Part shown: in pieces, positions 52,901-58,900 of the stretch
Layout of the letters: the number at the start of each line of letters is the position of its first letter
Position numbering within the stretch: the first letter of the stretch is position 1
Origin: Ooceraea biroi
Taxonomy: Eukaryota > Arthropoda > Insecta > Hymenoptera > Formicidae
Assembly: GCF_003672135.1 (NCBI RefSeq)
Contig: NC_039514.1
Span: forward strand, 8,297,787 to 8,361,786
Direction of reading: 5' to 3'
DNA length: 64,000 bases
Position numbers and translations under genes: made by a program
The notes under the pieces: generated by a model
Seen by the model: only the letters and a program-made list of their open reading frames with translations
Told to the model about the DNA's origin: nothing
The model's database searches: none

Positions 52901-55900
52901 TAAGACAACTTTTTATTTTTAATTATCGTTACGATAATAGGTTGAAGCGAGTTTCTACGAGGAAAGATACGTTTCTTCCAATTTCGAGACACACGTAGGA
53001 GGTGTCGCGTGAAAAATTTCAAAAGCTTGCTCTTTCATCGAGAGATTTCTTGCCACCTTGGTTATCATTCTCACTTCATGCACTCTTGTTTGTAAGTATC
53101 AAGGTGATGCGCCGTCATTTAACGTGCGAAAGAAGAAAAGACATCAACCGGAGACAAAACAGGGCTAATAGTGTGCTACGAAGTCAGGTGTAACGTAAAA
53201 GTTTGGGAGACGAGCGTGTCTTAAAAGAAAACTACCGTCACGGAACGATTGCCATGCGAAAACTTTGTTTGTGTGTTTCAGGCGGCATCGTCAGCTACAC
53301 CATACCAGATGCTTCCATGACAGAGCTCAGTGATATTTCGTACGACGGTAAGAGGCAGGACAACTTGTTGACCGATGGCTTAGGTTGTCTAACCGATGGC
53401 GAAGTCGGCGCGGATGATTACAGGGTAGACATGAGAGACAGAAGAGGTAATTGGGTGGGTGGACACACACGGGGCTGTTAAATAGCGAAGATACTAAAGA
53501 TACTTTAGCAATTTTTGACAGCAAGATCGTATCAAACGTAACACGGTATCTCCTGTTGTGTTGCTGAAGAACTTTACGATCGTAATATTTCGTGATTATG
53601 CGAACCATGCCGTATTGTAGAAAACTTTGCTCTCAATGTATTATAAACATGCTTTACAACTTCACCACGTGCGTGAATTCAAAGTGAGAAGTCTGTCTTG
53701 CGCAACGTAAATTTCTTTTGAAAGTTTCTTCCGTCCTTTCTACGTTCTCTTATCAATAACGATAAGCTCGTAAAACCATCGCATCGGAAAGAAGAAATCC
53801 TCGTGGAAATGACATTTTGTTTGCCGCAAAATGGAGAATCGTAGTAACAAAAGTATCGCAGTTCATGGTGTTTTGTGTGAACGTTCAATCTTGGTTGGCT
53901 GCAGGTACGGGTTGGGTTGCTTGGCTTCGTGACACCTTTGAGGAGAACTTTGTGGAGCTCATATTCGAGTTTGAAGCCATCTTGATCTTTGAAGCGGTTC
54001 ATATCTACACCAACAATTATTTCTCACGAAACGTGCAGGTAATCCCCAACCCACTTTTGTATTTGTCGTTTTCAACGCGGTTTCGTAAACTATCTTCTAT
54101 GCAAATGCAAAAAAAATTAAACGAGATTGTACTTAATTTCGCAACGACGCGTACTTTTATATTTTGTCAATGAAATCGAACATTTTGAAAGATATTTGTA
54201 TCTTCAATTTTCTATTTGTGAGTTGAAAACAAAATTATGCGATACCAAAATTTAACGAATGGATTTATTAAGATTTATTTATTAATTTCATTCAATGCAG
54301 TATTATATTAAATAGAAATAATGACTGTTGCTTTTTGACAAACTGTTCGTCAAGATAAAACAATAACGACGGATTCGGTTGTGAAAATGCCAATCAAGAA
54401 ATGTCAATTATACATACATATCCGAAAATATAATAAAACAGCATAACTATAATAAGATATATTGTTTTGTCTATACATCATTTATAATACCGGTTTGCAA
54501 CATGGATGACATGATTAACGATTTACCGATTACATAGTAATACTTATCGTAACATGTTTTTTTTATGTCAATGCTCTCATATGCTCTGAAGTACTAAAAG
54601 TTTTTATCTATATTTCAGTTTATCGATCTCACACGATAAAAACGAATGTAACATCATGCCAAAATAAGTCGCTCCGATCCATTTTTTTATTATTTTTACA
54701 TGTTTTTTACTTTAGACTTTATTCTATTTTCTTCGAGAAATATTTGATAATATTTTTCCCCAATTTAATTCGTAGATTTCACGAGACAAAAGAAATACAC
54801 TAAATCCGTTTTGCTTTCTTCGATCGATTTTCGATAAAAACAAGTATACTTCAAAACGAGTTTTGTTTGCACGACAGGTATTTTCGAAAGCGGACATTTG
54901 GTTCAGCCCCGACGGCGAGACCTACGAGGATGAACCCTTGCCTTATTCCTATATACCGGATTTCGTGCTGGAGAACGCCCGAAATGTCTCGATCGGCCTT
55001 CACGGACGACAGGGGCGATTGTTGAAGATGCATCTGTACTTTGCCGCGCGATGGATCATAATCAGCGAAGTAACATTCGACGCCAGTAAGCTGTTCATTG
55101 AAGAGTTTCTTTTCGTAACGATAATTTTCTTTAACTCTCACATTACTCTCGGCGTCGTTCTGTGGAATAATCTGTCACGTTCTTTTAGATTTCCCGCGGG
55201 TTTATTTCGCGTTGTAAGCTACCGACCCATGTATAAACGACGAGAAGAACACGTACAAACAAATGAGCTTGTGCTTATTGTTAGTCGTAACTCACAGATC
55301 GTAATGCTCCAAGAAATCTTGTAATGAACAAAGTTGTAATACCCGCTGGATTATCTTGTTCCACTCGCGCATACATTCGCCGACTTCAATTACCTTTTAA
55401 TAATCATTACATCTCTGTCTTGGATATCCGCGGCTGAATTTCCTCAATTTCATCGTACTAATAGTCGTATGCGTTAACGATATCGAATATGAAAAACGCG
55501 TGCAATTAGTCCATTTAAATGTTCGCGCAAAATATATAATGCTCTTTGACTGCACAAGTAAATAGCATAATTGGCATGAAAATCATTTTCTGCGCAACAA
55601 GCTCTTTCATTTCGATGATTATCTTGTTTCGCGCATTTAAAAACCTCTCTATTTCACACGAATCTCTTGGCAAATCTTCGCCACACAGATTGTAATTAGC
55701 TACAGCTATTTTCCGCTTTCAGCGAATCCCTACGAAAACACTACGGAGGAGGCGGCATCCGAGTTCAGCAACCGAGAAATTCCAGTCAACCCCGAAGTGG
55801 ATCTCAACTTACAAACGAGTAAGTAACTTGCCGAGAGTGGCATTTAATTCGTATCAATCTTGTTCTAATTAAGCACCGGCTACTAGAAACTTTTCATTTC

Positions 55901-58900
55901 TCGTACCGTATGCTTCTAAGTAGATGACTCCAGATTCACGAGTGAACTTTCTGCGTTTAATATTTTACGTTTTATTTGCGCAGTTCTGAACGTTTTTCAC
56001 GTAGTTATAGGGTAACTTAGGGTATGATGGCCATAGCTTTTTTTAAATGCAAAAAACATACATTTATTTCTGTTATTTTTTAATGGCGTTTGGTATATTA
56101 TTTCACTAAAGCTTAAAGTATGTAATACTATCGAAATTAAAGAGAAAATAATTACTAGAACTTTTATATTATCAAAATATTACAACATAAGCATTGGCCA
56201 TCTTACCTGACTTTTAGGGAAAAGATGGCCATACATATAATTTCACATATTTAATCTTATTTTGACAATATTTATTTGACAATATATTTATTTTATAATA
56301 TATATTTGACAACTGAACTATTATATATAAATAAATAAAACGTATAATGTTTTAACAGTTAACCATACATATAATTTCGCATATTTAGTTTTATGTTGAC
56401 AATATTTCTTTGACAATATATATTTGACAACTGAACTCTTACACATAAATAAACAAAACGCATAATGTTTTAACAGATAAATAAACAAAAAGAAGTTAAC
56501 AATTAAAATACGTTAACTTATCTTGAAAAAAGTGGGCCATCTTACCCAAACTGTGAGGGAAAGATAGCCATAGTATTTATAAATAAATAATGATAACGTA
56601 AATACAAATTATAACTCAAATTACAAGTTACATACCTTTATTATGTATCTAATGTTGATTACGACAGCTTAACTATAATTTATTTCACATTACAGCAGCT
56701 TTTACTAGACACATGAAAAACTATGCAGGTAATCGAAAATTAAAATGTTAGATATTATTCATAATATTGTTATTTCGATTAGTGTACGTATATTAACTAC
56801 TGTAAATATTAATTATCTTTGAGATTGAGTACCAAAATTCACTATTTAACAATTATTGTAAAAATTACAGCCATTGGCCATCTTTTCCGTATGGCCATCA
56901 TACCCTAAGTTACCCTACATAATCGGCCATTTATGTCAATACTTATTAATTATTAGATTTAATTGGATACTCTCCACGTATGGAATATAAGTATGTTTAG
57001 TTCACTTAAAAAATGTATTACATTTTCAACCAACTCTGCGAAACAATATATCTTTCGCGCAACTTTTTAGCACAAAGACAATGCGATTAGGAAACATCAT
57101 TGTTCGATATGAGAGAGAAAGAGATGCGGTCGCATTGTATAATTCACGTAGGAAGTTTCTCGTAACGTAAACAATTAGTCGGGTTAAAAGGTAGAGCATT
57201 TGAGAGAAGAAAAGAAGAGAGCTGAAAAAGAGGAAAGTAGAGTCGGCTCTGGCACAATTACGTATATCTGACAGTTTGTGCGAACAAATTGCAAGTCCTA
57301 CACTGTGCTTCCCAGGTCCGAAAGCAAATAAAAAATTATGCACTTTAAATTTGAGTCACTGTACGTAATTAAAGAAATTGCTTATCCAAATGAAAAATTA
57401 AAACCCGCAACACGGAATGGAATAAGTGGGCGAAAGAATGTTGGTAGAAACATTATGTGTGCAGGCAGTAAATTCTACGATGACGTACATGTTAAAGTAT
57501 TTCTTGTGAAAAGATACATACGTATTTTCAAGTATTGTTGTTTTAATTTCATCCATAATTTTCCGGTACCGAGAATGAATAATTACATCAGCTTCTCTCT
57601 GCCGCGTGCGATATGCCACAATGTGATAGAGATGCACGGAATGTGCGTTGACCATTGCAACAGAAAAAGTAAATGAAACATAATTTGTCGCCCGAACAGA
57701 TAGAGGAGCGTGTATACACGTATTAAAAGAAAGAAAAAGAGAGAGAGAGAGATAGATAGAGGAAAATTACGTTACGAAAGGAGAATGAAAAATAGGAATA
57801 AAAAAAAAGAATGAGAAAAACTTATAGCATGGAGACAGAGGAGCACGGAAGATGCAGATAACAGGAAGCGCAACAGATAAATGAGGACGCTATAGGAGAG
57901 ACGCGAGAGGAAGGATGCTAGAAAAAATACTCGACTGCAGCATAATTACGGCTCTCTGATATTCCCTGCAGCCGACGAATCCTATTCCCCTATAACCCCC
58001 GTCGAAAAAATAGACTGAGCACTTTCCTGGCTCGCCATTATAAATAAAGGAAACGCGCGAACGGTCCTCAGAAATAAAACAGCCGTGAAACCACCGAGCC
58101 GCACAAATGCAGCGCACACGCGCTAAAAAAGATGGCACGACGCGAGGGAAGGAATAGCAAAGAGTACAAAATAAAGTAACTAAAAACAACATGTAAACCG
58201 AGTGTCCGCTTCACGGTGGTATGAATGCAAAGGAAGGCGACAATGGTGCCCGCTACCTGCTAATATAGTTCTTGCGTGCAATTTTTTCCAGTTTCGTTTT
58301 TTACGTAATTCACGAATGAGGAAGCTACAGAGAGAACGGCGCCTTCATAATTCAAGCGCCAATATCCGTGCGATCGATTATGCGGATTAGCCAACGTCTG
58401 ATTCGACGGGAGCGGAAGAGAAGATTAGAGGTATAAAAGAACGAACGAAATAAGGTAACCGAGCGAGAAAAAGCCGAGCAGAGGGAGAGAGAGAGAGCAC
58501 AGTCTACTCCATAATTAGTAGTAGTTAGTGTCTCTGATGGACTGTGTAAATGTCAAACCTTATTCTTCATCCTCTCTTGATCACAAATATTTTTTCTAGG
58601 CAGCGGCGCAAATAAAGACAAAACCACGTACACATTCTATGCTCGTGGCGTATCCGTTCCTATACATGCGGCTGAGCTGAATAAAATAAAAAGGTACGAG
58701 AGATGCGCGAGAGAGAGGATGAAAATAATTGATTTAGGTGGAACAGCATCCTGTGCTAAAATGAAACTCCGAAATCCTATCATTCGATACAAGCGGTTCG
58801 AAATCCAATAAATACGTTTGAATGCGCGGCTGCAAATAAAGCAACATTAAGCAACGATAAGCTGACCGGTGTCGCTCGATCGAGAAAGTAGAATGGGCCA

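Larger units (their letters stand above)
48560..53281 (+). other. Ddr intron 4, 4.7 kb
   Basis: Borders GTAAGT and TTTCAG. It holds the nested elements at 50592-51596 and a (CCG)n run at 52760-52778. A moderately GC-rich patch at about 49265-50460 has short open frames I do not recognise. Exons 4 and 5 join in phase without it. Confidence 0.75.
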
